From an uncultured Gammaproteobacteria bacterium (GTDB lineage Bacteria > Pseudomonadota > Gammaproteobacteria > GCA-001735895): a stretch of DNA of 13,917 nt. The DNA lies in NCBI GenBank assembly GCA_945787265.1, contig CALZHS010000006.1, positions 1-13,917 on the forward strand. Reading direction: 5' to 3'. The notes under the pieces were generated by a model. The model made no database searches. It was not told where the DNA came from and worked only from the letters and a program-made list of their open reading frames with translations. Of this stretch, positions 1 to 6,433 are shown one piece after another. Made by a program: the position numbers and the translations under genes. The stretch's first letter is position 1. Each line of letters starts with the position of its first letter.

Positions 1-217
1 ACTACCTTACGGGGAGATCTGGCTAACACAATGGGTAGTTTCAATCTCTGCTATAAGGCTATGTATAATTGAAATTAAGTGTGTCGCTTAAGTTGTTGAA
101 GATAATAGCCTATTTTGGCTTGTATTCAACCCGAAAATAGCCTGGGGCACGGCAAGTCCGAGGGCTTTTGTGACCTATTTAATCTTTTTGATTGGTATCG
201 GGGTTCCGCTAGCAGTT
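1..217. other. Non-coding stretch at left edge with an imperfect hairpin
   Basis: No gene is recognised here. Two plus-strand frames are open from the window edge for only about 23 and 29 codons and match nothing I know, so they could be the tail of an unseen gene or chance. An inverted repeat is visible: GTTGAA at 95-100 pairs with TTCAAC at 125-130, and inside it AGCC at 107-110 pairs with GGCT at 117-120. It lies about 90 bases past the end of the minus-strand kinase cassette and could mark its 3' end, but no T-run follows on either strand, so I do not call it a terminator. Confidence 0.35.
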
Positions 218-487
218 TTATCCGTAGAGGACATAACCCAGTGCAATAGAGGCAGCTAATCCGAGGGCAATAATGATCCAGTCCGATGAAGTGTATGATT
301 TTTGCACTTTTGGGGTATCCGAACCCTGTAAGGCGGTGAAGTTCTTTAAATCCGACTCGTCGACCTTGCCCCCGTTTTCAAGTCGCTTTAGTAACTGGGC
401 TCGAATCTCGACGTATTGTTCCCGGGATATCAGGTCGTTCGCGTAAGTTTTTGCGAGCAACCGCAATGGGGAGGCCAGCTGACTCAT
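218..487 (-). CDS. Small tail-anchored membrane protein with SHOCT-like segment
   Basis: This 89-residue protein is not a family I can name. Residues about 15-37 are a charged amphipathic stretch containing LISREQYVEIRAQLLKRL, which resembles the short SHOCT motif often found near the ends of small bacterial proteins. Residues about 69-87 form one hydrophobic segment (WIIIALGLAASIALGYVLYG) that reaches the C-terminus, so the protein is probably tail-anchored in the inner membrane with its N-terminus in the cytoplasm. Its ATG overlaps the kinase stop by one base (TAATG), which suggests translational coupling and a role alongside the kinase and phosphatase, perhaps as an accessory or anchoring factor. 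The function is unknown. The coupling and clear membrane segment support a real gene. Confidence 0.72.
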   Translation of the reverse strand: MSQLASPLRLLAKTYANDLISREQYVEIRAQLLKRLENGGKVDESDLKNFTALQGSDTPKVQKSYTSSDWIIIALGLAASIALGYVLYG

Positions 488-2484
488 TAGTTTTGAAACT
501 GTGCGTTTATTTGCTTGTTCAGGCTCTGCAAACGGGTATCTTCCGGGAACAATTTCAGGCCGGTGATAATGTAGTTTGACGCTTCATTGTACTTGCGGCT
601 GGCAATCAGTTTCTCCGATTCGGAAAGATAAAGGTCGGACAGTGCCTTGTCCTTGAGTAGATAGTGTTTTGGGTCAACGCGTTTAATGAGTGGAATAACG
701 GTGGTTAAATCCTCTCCATTAGCTGTTTTAACCAGCTTTTTGGCATTGAAATAACGTTTGTACAGCGAGATCAGGCTATTCATCAGGCGATCGCGCTGCT
801 CCTTGACCTGATCTTCTATCGTAGACAGGGCGACGGAGTCGGGATAGTGCTTCTTCGCCTGCGCCAACAGATTCTGAGCTTGTGGGTAATCATATAAACC
901 TTCGTTCGGCCGAAACACCGAGCGAATACGATCCCGGTAAAACGTAATGATTTCCCGTCGCAGTCCAACCGAGATGATCTTCTGCTGCTCCGGGTTGAGT
1001 TGATCCAGCGACCAGATCGTCTCGATCATCAGCGCCTTGTCACCGTCCTTGATTAACTGGATCTTATCGTAAAGCTGCTGCTCGGCCTGGAACGCGAGGA
1101 AGGGCTTGTAACCGATCCCGGCCCCGATAACGCCCACGAACAGGGCCGCCAATAAAATAGTCTTGCTATGCGATTTCCGCAAGCGCATGCCGTCGGCGAA
1201 CTTTTCTACATTAGCGATTCTATCTTCACGCGCTGTGGTTAGCGCTTTCATCAGCGTTTTCTGCTGACGACGGTTTAATCCCTTGATCGGTTTGGGCTTG
1301 ATTCCCAGCTCTTTAATTTTAGGTGATGCGACCTTGTTATACGGGTGCTTGCCACCCGCGAGCAGTTGATAGGCGACACAGGCAAGACCGTAAATATCGT
1401 CTCTCGGATCGGGATTCATACCGGCAAACATTTCCGGGGTCGCATAGGCGGGCGTGACCGCGCTGAGCTTGGCCGGGTCAAACATCGTATTTTCACGTTC
1501 CTCGTCTGTTTGCGTGCTTGCCCGGGCGATGCCGAAATCGAGGAGTTTGACGTGACCATCACTCAACAGGAAACAGTTACCCGGCTTGAAATCAGAGTGA
1601 ATCAGCATTTTCTCATGCGCATAGGCCAGGCCACTGCAAAGTTCTTCAATAATGTGCAGGGCATGGTCCAGCTTGAGGGGCTTTTTGTTGATCTCCTTGA
1701 TCAGCTGATTCAGGGGTTTTCCCTGCAGGTATTCCATTGTCATGAAAACGGTATTGCCGTCGCGGTCAAAATCATAAACCGTTGCAATATTCGGGTGCGC
1801 CAGGCGTTGTGCTTTACTGGCCTCACGCTGCAATGCAATGAACGATCCGGAATACTTCTTGAACGCATCGGTCAGTACCTTGATCGCGACGTAAGGGTCT
1901 TTATCCTGGGCCTCGACTTTGAGCAGATCCTTGGCCTTGAAAACCACGCCCATTCCGCCCTGGCCAAGCTTCTCCAGCAGCACAAACCGGTCTTTCAGGG
2001 TTACGCCCGGACCAAGATTTTCGTAGTGTGCCGTTTTTGCGGGTTTTTCAACGATCATTGGACTGATCGGAGATGCATCGTCACCCATACTGATCGAGGG
2101 TTCCGATATTTCGATATCCTTGCCATTACCGCCAGCCCTGACGATAACGGTTTTATCGCCACCGTCTTCATCATCGCCCCCGGCAGCCAGGTCCGAAATA
2201 TCGGTTAGATGCATCGTCTTGTCTTCCGCAAAGTAGGAAATATCGGTTTCCTGGCTATTTTTCAGCGTCGAATTGATATTTATCTTGGAGATAACGTGAG
2301 AAATCTGGGTGAAGCCGTTAGAATCGATTTTATCGCTCGTATAAAGGGACTGCAGGTAGCTCTGGGCGTCGGTGTGACCGTTAGGAACGGCGTCAAATAT
2401 ACTGGCCAGGCCCTGTTCCAGGTCCTCCATATCCAAAGTACCTGCAATGTAGTCATTTATCAGCGATTCGCAGACTTCAGACAT
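487..2484 (-). CDS. Membrane-spanning Ser/Thr protein kinase (Hanks type)
   Basis: This 665-residue eukaryotic-like kinase should phosphorylate Ser/Thr in cytoplasmic targets. About 165 N-terminal residues, with an acidic Gly/Asp linker near 100-112, precede the kinase domain (about 167-436). Visible elements are the Gly loop GQGGMG (174-179), the ATP-binding Lys202 in VAIK, Glu221 of helix C, the catalytic loop HSDFKPGN (296-303), DFG (316-318), ATPE (348-351) and Asp363. The usual HRD is HSD, so it is a non-RD kinase. A single membrane segment follows at about 441-458. The last 200 or so residues are probably periplasmic and helical, with possible repeat character, and may act as a sensor. 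Its ATG overlaps the phosphatase stop by one base (TGATG). The opposing activities of the two neighbours suggest a reversible phosphorylation switch. Similar kinase/PP2C pairs occur in type VI secretion loci, but no secretion genes are visible here. Confidence 0.93.
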   Translation of the reverse strand: MSEVCESLINDYIAGTLDMEDLEQGLASIFDAVPNGHTDAQSYLQSLYTSDKIDSNGFTQISHVISKININSTLKNSQETDISYFAEDKTMHLTDISDLAAGGDDEDGGDKTVIVRAGGNGKDIEISEPSISMGDDASPISPMIVEKPAKTAHYENLGPGVTLKDRFVLLEKLGQGGMGVVFKAKDLLKVEAQDKDPYVAIKVLTDAFKKYSGSFIALQREASKAQRLAHPNIATVYDFDRDGNTVFMTMEYLQGKPLNQLIKEINKKPLKLDHALHIIEELCSGLAYAHEKMLIHSDFKPGNCFLLSDGHVKLLDFGIARASTQTDEERENTMFDPAKLSAVTPAYATPEMFAGMNPDPRDDIYGLACVAYQLLAGGKHPYNKVASPKIKELGIKPKPIKGLNRRQQKTLMKALTTAREDRIANVEKFADGMRLRKSHSKTILLAALFVGVIGAGIGYKPFLAFQAEQQLYDKIQLIKDGDKALMIETIWSLDQLNPEQQKIISVGLRREIITFYRDRIRSVFRPNEGLYDYPQAQNLLAQAKKHYPDSVALSTIEDQVKEQRDRLMNSLISLYKRYFNAKKLVKTANGEDLTTVIPLIKRVDPKHYLLKDKALSDLYLSESEKLIASRKYNEASNYIITGLKLFPEDTRLQSLNKQINAQFQN

Positions 2485-3260
2485 CAGTTAACCTTTTGAC
2501 ACATTTTCAAAGTAATTATAGACGTATTGTCGGTCCCACCCGCATCCAGCGAGGCGGCCAGTAACGATTGCGCGAGCTCGGTCATATCCTCCGGATTAGA
2601 CTCGATTATGGGTGTTATTTTGGTTTCTGCCAGATCTTTATAGAGTCCATCGGAGCAAATGATGTAAATATCGTCCTGCTCGACTTCGAAGTACTCGAAA
2701 TCCAGGCACAGGTTATCGTCGATTCCCACTGCCTTCAGCACGACGTTCGCCGCCGGGTGCTCCTCGGCATCTCGCGCCTCGATTTTTCCCATTCTGACCA
2801 GTTCCTCGACATAACTGTGGTCTTCAGTCAGGCGTTCCAGGCATCCATTCCGGTAGCGGTAAAGGCGACTGTCTCCTGCCCAGAAGGTGAATAAAAGGTT
2901 ATTCCATACGTAGACGCAAACGATGGTGCTGCCGATTGTTGCACTGCGCCCAAGTTTATAGGACTTTTTCCTGATGACCGAATTCGAGTTTAGTATATTT
3001 TCCTCGAGCAATAAAATACTGTCATCCAGTGAGGCATGCTGTTTGAACAAGCTCAGATTGTTGGTAATCGTCTGGCTTGCGAAATCGCCCGCATGATGGC
3101 CTCCCATACCGTCAGCGACGATCCAGATGTTCTCGTCTGCATGCACCAGTATCGAGTCTTCATTTTTTTCTCGGACGCGCCCGGTATCGGTTACGCCGTT
3201 GCTGGAAATTTGGAAACTGATTGGGGATAGCTGATCGTTATGTGCTGTGTAGCGTGACAA
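2484..3260 (-). CDS. PP2C-family Ser/Thr protein phosphatase
   Basis: This 258-residue soluble enzyme of the PPM/PP2C family should remove phosphate from Ser/Thr using two metal ions. The family motifs appear in order: RxxNED (30-35), DGMGG (50-54), GDSR (129-132), EDHS (146-149), SDG (203-205) and GGTDN (241-245). These supply the metal-binding aspartates, including Asp50, Asp204 and Asp244. The start is TTG; the SD-like AAGGAG lies five bases upstream on the minus strand (plus-strand actcctt around 3265-3271), a strong ribosome site for a weak start codon. It is the first gene of the kinase cassette and its TGA overlaps the kinase ATG, so it most likely resets the kinase or its targets. It resembles stand-alone PP2C enzymes such as PppA and Stp, but I cannot assign a specific name. 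Confidence 0.93.
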   Translation of the reverse strand: MSRYTAHNDQLSPISFQISSNGVTDTGRVREKNEDSILVHADENIWIVADGMGGHHAGDFASQTITNNLSLFKQHASLDDSILLLEENILNSNSVIRKKSYKLGRSATIGSTIVCVYVWNNLLFTFWAGDSRLYRYRNGCLERLTEDHSYVEELVRMGKIEARDAEEHPAANVVLKAVGIDDNLCLDFEYFEVEQDDIYIICSDGLYKDLAETKITPIIESNPEDMTELAQSLLAASLDAGGTDNTSIITLKMCQKVN

Positions 3261-3264
3261 CGCA

Positions 3265-3271
3265 ACTCCTT
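3265..3271 (-). promoter_or_regulatory. Strong Shine-Dalgarno site for the TTG-started PP2C gene
   Basis: The minus strand reads AAGGAGT here, five bases before the TTG at 3260-3258. No ATG suits the PP2C N-terminus, so this site decides the start. The rest of the spacer up to the divergent gene at 3436 is AT-rich. It carries a TATAAT at 3301-3306 (plus) and TATTAT on the minus strand at 3307-3302, but no convincing -35 partner on either strand. Confidence 0.7.
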
Positions 3272-3435
3272 CAAATTCAGGGATTATCTACGGTTACAAC
3301 TATAATAGTAAATTAATGGCAAATTGTTATGTTTTACCTGGGAAAGAGGCCAACTTGATTCAAATCATTTCCAGGTACCCGAAATATCTTATTCTATTAT
3401 TGCTTTTATCGTAAATTTTATTGGGGGTATATTGC

Positions 3436-4125
3436 GTGAAAAAAATAATTGGTTTAGGACTCGGGCTGCTGTTGCTTGTTTCAAATGCAAGCGCTCTGGA
3501 TTTTGGTGTCGGAATTAAAGCGGGAACGGTAGGCGCCGGAATCGACCTCAGCGCTGCGGTGACAAAAACCATAAATGTACGTCTTAGTTTGACCAATGTT
3601 GATCTGGAAGGTGAGGATGAAACCATCACCGTTGGCGATACTGTCGAGGGCGACATTGACGCCGAGCTGGATCTGGATTTTGGCGCCAATGCGTTACTGG
3701 TCGACTGGTTCATTTTAGATGGTGGTTTTCACCTGACCGGGGGCATGTTGAGGCATACAGGTGAAGCCGATCTTACCGGTACACTGCTAAGCACGGCTAC
3801 GTTTGATGGTGGGCCTATTAGCCCAGGGGATCTGGTCGGTGGCGAGATTAGCGGTGAGCTCAAACTTGCAGATTCCTATCAACCTTATGTGGGTATTGGC
3901 TGGGGTCGCAAAGCCGGTAAAGGCGGCGGGGTGTCGTTTACAGTCGATTTTGGAATTGTCCTGCTTGATCCTTCGGTGGAGTTCGAAGCCACGGCTTCGG
4001 GAACCGGAATCTCCCAGGCGGAAGTGAATGCTCGACTTCTTGATATGGAAAGTGATGCTGAAGACGAACTGGACGACTTTGAAGCCTGGCCGATATTGTC
4101 TGCCGGTGTGAATTATGCGTTCTGA
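3436..4125 (+). CDS. Probable outer-membrane beta-barrel protein with signal peptide
   Basis: A Sec signal peptide is clear: Lys-Lys at positions 2-3, a hydrophobic core (IIGLGLGLLLLV), and an SNASA cleavage site near residue 20. The mature part of about 209 residues has alternating polar and hydrophobic stretches, many Gly and acidic residues, and ends in NYAF. A C-terminal aromatic residue is the usual signal for the BAM outer-membrane assembly machinery. The segment YQPYVGIGWG is typical of small 8-stranded barrels and is loosely reminiscent of CarO-like proteins. I chose the GTG at 3436 because GGGGG (3423-3427) lies eight bases upstream and because it puts the Lys-Lys right at the N-terminus; an in-frame TTG at 3421 has no such support. 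The gene diverges from the PP2C gene and ends at an intrinsic terminator. Ligand and role are unknown. Confidence 0.8.
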   Translation: MKKIIGLGLGLLLLVSNASALDFGVGIKAGTVGAGIDLSAAVTKTINVRLSLTNVDLEGEDETITVGDTVEGDIDAELDLDFGANALLVDWFILDGGFHLTGGMLRHTGEADLTGTLLSTATFDGGPISPGDLVGGEISGELKLADSYQPYVGIGWGRKAGKGGGVSFTVDFGIVLLDPSVEFEATASGTGISQAEVNARLLDMESDAEDELDDFEAWPILSAGVNYAF

Positions 4126-4149
4126 TTGGAATTAAATTTGTTATCATGC

Positions 4150-4178
4150 AAAGCAGCTGGAAATCGGCTGCTTTTTTT
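4150..4178 (+). terminator. Rho-independent terminator after the barrel-protein gene
   Basis: AAAGCAGC (4150-4157) pairs perfectly with GCTGCTTT (4167-4174) around a 9-base loop and runs into a stretch of seven T (4172-4178). It starts 25 bases after the stop of the barrel-protein gene. The ribosome site of yggX begins right after the T-run, so any transcript covering yggX must either start very close by or read through. Confidence 0.88.
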
Positions 4179-4189
4179 AGGTGGTTTAA

Positions 4190-4474
4190 TTGGCAAAACT
4201 AGTGAATTGCGTGGTACTCGGCGAGGAAGCCCCCGGGCTCGATAGGGTGCCGTATCCAGGTGAACTCGGGCAGCGTATCTTCGAGAACGTTTCCGCCGAG
4301 GGCTGGAAAAAATGGATCGAACGCCAAACAATGATCATTAACGAGAATGGACTTTCAACGATAGATCCGTCTAGCCTGGCAGTTCTCGAACAGCACATGC
4401 TGGGATTTATTTTCAAGGAGGGTGACCTCGGGCAACAGCCGGAGGGTTTTCGTGCGCCTGGTGCGAAGAAGTAA
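4190..4474 (+). CDS. yggX: YggX family, probable Fe(2+)-trafficking protein
   Basis: This 94-residue cytoplasmic protein belongs to the YggX family, linked in enteric bacteria to protecting Fe-S clusters against oxidative damage and to iron handling. Matching features are the conserved Cys7, the PYPGELGQRIFENVS block, WKKWIERQTMIINE in the middle, and LEQHMLGFIF near the end. Length and spacing agree with E. coli YggX along almost the whole protein. The start is TTG at 4190, with AGGTGG (4179-4184) five bases upstream. Alignment of the first ten residues (MAKLVNCVVL against MSRTIFCTFL) supports it over the in-frame GTG at 4202. In many bacteria the gene sits beside mutY, which is not the case here. 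Its neighbours are an ATP-grasp ligase and an Fe-S carrier gene on the opposite strand. Confidence 0.95.
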   Translation: MAKLVNCVVLGEEAPGLDRVPYPGELGQRIFENVSAEGWKKWIERQTMIINENGLSTIDPSSLAVLEQHMLGFIFKEGDLGQQPEGFRAPGAKK

Positions 4475-4475
4475 G

Positions 4476-5753
4476 TCAGACCGCGAGATTTTCCAGCTCC
4501 CACCTGGGTTGAGTGACGAAGCGCAACCTGGCGTGTGCATTTTTCAACGCGGTGTAAGTCTGTTCGAAGTCGGGTGCCTGCGCAAAGATAAAACCAAGGT
4601 AGCTTGAACCCTCGGGCAAGGGGATCAGTTCATATCCCGGACTAATGTGGATTTCGATGTCCCGGATATACTCGGTTTGCTGGGCCTGCGTTAAACCTTC
4701 TACGCGTTTTAAAATTCCCGAGGCGTTTATAGGGATCATTAACACCCCGGCGGATTCAACCGCCTGATTGGCTCGCGGTGCTATGCCGCACATGCCCATA
4801 ATGATCAGTTCCTCAAGTTTTTGTTGCAATGAGAACTCAACCAGTTGCCCACATTGGCCGCCGATGGTACGCGCCGCCAGTTCCAGCAGGACCGGGTCGG
4901 CACCCGACAGCCGCGCCTCGGCATGCACCGGCCCATGCGTAAGCCCGTAGGCGGCACAACAGCGCGTAACCTCGTCGATTAAGGCCATTTCCTGCTGATC
5001 ATTGAGCCGACTTGGCGTCAGGTAATAAGTCTCCTCGAAATAAGGTCCAACCAGGGGCTCGGGTTTATCAAAGATGGCAAGCAAATTGAATTTGCCATCA
5101 ATCACGAAACCTTCGACGGCGTACTCGGGGCCGTTAATATAGGATTCAACCAGTAAATTTTCGCGCGCGAATCCTTGCTGACCGGCAGCCTCCAGTATGG
5201 CATCGATACGCCGCACGGCTGCCCGAAATTCCGAATCATCGTTGGCGCGTATGACACCGCGGCTCGCAGCGAGTGCCAGCGGTTTAATGACGACAGGATA
5301 TCCAACTGACAGGGAAACGCGGTCAATTGTGGCGATGTTTACGACCTGGTACTTCGGGGTATTGCATCCCGCTTCAGATAAGGCTTCACGCGCCAGGTCT
5401 TTGCGTTGGGTTAGCAGCGCCGCGCGGGCGCTGTTCTGCGGCAGGTTGAGATATTCGGCGACATGACTGCAGATCTCGACACAGCTATCATCGGTCGCCA
5501 GGACGCAGGCGACATCGATTGTTTTCAAAGCCGCCACAATATCCTTAATTGCCTGCTCGGGGTCATCAAAATCGACCGTAATTCCCCGCGCGATCTCGGG
5601 CACCAGCGAGTGTTCGCTGTTGGATACCACCATGATAGGCATGCCGAGATTGTGTGCGGCCCGGGTATAGGCGGCAACCCGATAACTGGCCGCAGGCGCG
5701 ACTAAAAGAACAAAGCCTGGTTCGGTGCCAGGCTTTGAATGGGTATGTTTCAT
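4476..5753 (-). CDS. ATP-grasp carboxylate-amine ligase family protein
   Basis: This 425-residue soluble enzyme should join a carboxylate to an amine or thiol through an acyl-phosphate made from ATP. The N-terminal Rossmann-like part begins FVLLVAPAASYR (14-25). The ATP-grasp fold follows, with VVIKP including Lys157, ASRGV (163-167), LVESYINGPEYAVEG including Glu203, and probable metal ligands Glu279 (GPVHAEARL) and Glu291 (LELAARTIGG). It is closest in style to L-amino acid ligase or BacD-like members; the substrate cannot be read from sequence. The ATG lies 12 bases after the carrier-gene stop, and I see no good ribosome site. The conserved N-terminus excludes a later start, since the next Met is within the fold. 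A terminator-like hairpin occupies codons 6-15. The gene ends one base from the yggX stop on the other strand. Confidence 0.85.
   Translation of the reverse strand: MKHTHSKPGTEPGFVLLVAPAASYRVAAYTRAAHNLGMPIMVVSNSEHSLVPEIARGITVDFDDPEQAIKDIVAALKTIDVACVLATDDSCVEICSHVAEYLNLPQNSARAALLTQRKDLAREALSEAGCNTPKYQVVNIATIDRVSLSVGYPVVIKPLALAASRGVIRANDDSEFRAAVRRIDAILEAAGQQGFARENLLVESYINGPEYAVEGFVIDGKFNLLAIFDKPEPLVGPYFEETYYLTPSRLNDQQEMALIDEVTRCCAAYGLTHGPVHAEARLSGADPVLLELAARTIGGQCGQLVEFSLQQKLEELIIMGMCGIAPRANQAVESAGVLMIPINASGILKRVEGLTQAQQTEYIRDIEIHISPGYELIPLPEGSSYLGFIFAQAPDFEQTYTALKNAHARLRFVTQPRWELENLAV
5704..5736 (-). terminator. Terminator-like hairpin inside the start of the ATP-grasp gene
   Basis: On the minus strand AAAGCCTGG (5736-5728) and CCAGGCTTT (5720-5712) form a perfect 9-bp stem with a 7-base loop. 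They are followed by GTTCTTTT, giving a U-rich tail. It begins 29 bases after the stop of the A-type carrier gene, the usual place for an intrinsic terminator, yet it is also codons 6-15 of the ATP-grasp gene. It may end most carrier transcripts and let only read-through reach the ligase. Confidence 0.6.
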
Positions 5754-5765
5754 GTTTATCAGTGC

Positions 5766-6206
5766 TTAGCCGTAGCCGCCACCGCCAGCCGCGCCACAAC
5801 CACCGCAAACCCCGGAACCACCGGTTTCCGCAAAGACATTGTTGAAAACGAAGCGCTCGCGGCCAACTTCCTGCACGTAGTCGATCTGGGCGCCCTTGAG
5901 ATAGTTCAGAGCAACGACGTCGACCAGGATCTTGAATCCGTCGAACTGCAAGGTGGTATCAAAATCACTGGTTTCGTCGGTGAAGGTCATGCCATAAGAC
6001 ATGCCGCCACAGCCACCACCGCTGATATAAATGCGAATCGACGAGACGTCCTCGTCGGTTTGGGTGATGATTTCGTGCAACTTGTCCTGTGCGGCCTGGG
6101 TAACCTCGAGGTCACTGACCGTTAGACTGGGCTGAAAAACATCTGAGCCACCACCTGCAACCGGTTTGGCTTTTTGCGGTGGCCTGTAGATTCCTACATT
6201 TTCCAT
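5766..6206 (-). CDS. A-type iron-sulfur carrier (HesB/IscA/ErpA family), CGGC variant
   Basis: This 146-residue A-type carrier should bind an Fe-S cluster or iron and pass it to target proteins in the cytoplasm. The HesB-like core runs from about residue 33 to 138. It includes IYISGGGCGGMSYGMTF with Cys66, ILVD near 93-96, YLKGAQIDYV near 102-111, and FVFNN at 119-123. Typical members end in CGCG, with two cysteines one residue apart. Here the tail is VCGGCG, with Cys134 and Cys137 two residues apart, followed by a glycine-rich end GGGGYG. About 30 extra N-terminal residues (PP, KAKP, GGG) look unstructured. The start is ATG at 6206, with AGGT eight bases upstream on the minus strand. E. coli ErpA and IscA are shorter, so I do not assign either symbol. 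The ATP-grasp gene follows after 12 bases. Confidence 0.88.
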   Translation of the reverse strand: MENVGIYRPPQKAKPVAGGGSDVFQPSLTVSDLEVTQAAQDKLHEIITQTDEDVSSIRIYISGGGCGGMSYGMTFTDETSDFDTTLQFDGFKILVDVVALNYLKGAQIDYVQEVGRERFVFNNVFAETGGSGVCGGCGAAGGGGYG

Positions 6207-6236
6207 AAACTTTTACCTGCTTGTTTGATCGTCAGA

Positions 6237-6242
6237 ATTATA
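6237..6242 (-). promoter_or_regulatory. Candidate -10 box (TATAAT) for the A-type carrier gene
   Basis: The minus strand reads a perfect TATAAT here, about 30 bases before the ATG at 6206, which allows a short leader carrying the AGGT ribosome site. No good -35 match is seen at 16-18 bases spacing (best is TGTCGA), so the promoter may need an activator. Confidence 0.5.
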
Positions 6243-6263
6243 CACCCGAAATAGGCGATTCGA

Positions 6264-6283
6264 CACGTTTTTGCACAAACGTG
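6264..6283. promoter_or_regulatory. 20-bp palindrome, candidate operator between carrier gene and glyA
   Basis: CACGTTT (6264-6270) and AAACGTG (6277-6283) are perfect inverted 7-mers, with a central TGCA that makes 18 of the 20 positions symmetric. Its centre is roughly 43 bases upstream of the start point implied by the TATAAT at 6242-6237, a place where activators or repressors commonly bind. It could equally serve the divergent glyA gene, whose start is 150 bases away. I cannot match it to a named regulator with confidence. Confidence 0.45.
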
Positions 6284-6433
6284 ATTTAACGCCGATGCCC
6301 GGTAATACATGGGTCATAATAGCCGAAATACAAGCACTGATGCCGCTATAACCTGCCTATTTGTCGTGATTTTTAGTGATACTTGCGGGACTTTTTCGTA
6401 TTATCGCCTTCTTTTTCTGTCGAGGAATACCCG

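Noticed and set aside
1345..2499. Long plus-strand open frame (with one internal stop) opposite the kinase gene
   Set aside because: It is the complement of clear kinase codons, including the Gly loop and DFG. The predicted protein matches no family, and it is explained by codon bias.
487..3260. Type VI secretion PpkA/PppA pair
   Set aside because: The kinase/phosphatase pairing is similar, but no secretion component is present in the window and the pair also occurs outside such loci.
5739..6125. Plus-strand open frame opposite the A-type carrier gene
   Set aside because: The opposite strand carries the recognisable HesB/IscA core. This frame is low in identifiable content.
6264..6283. PurR box for glyA
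   Set aside because: CAAACG is reminiscent of half a PurR site, but the other half does not fit. The stronger symmetry is a different 20-bp palindrome, so no regulator is named.
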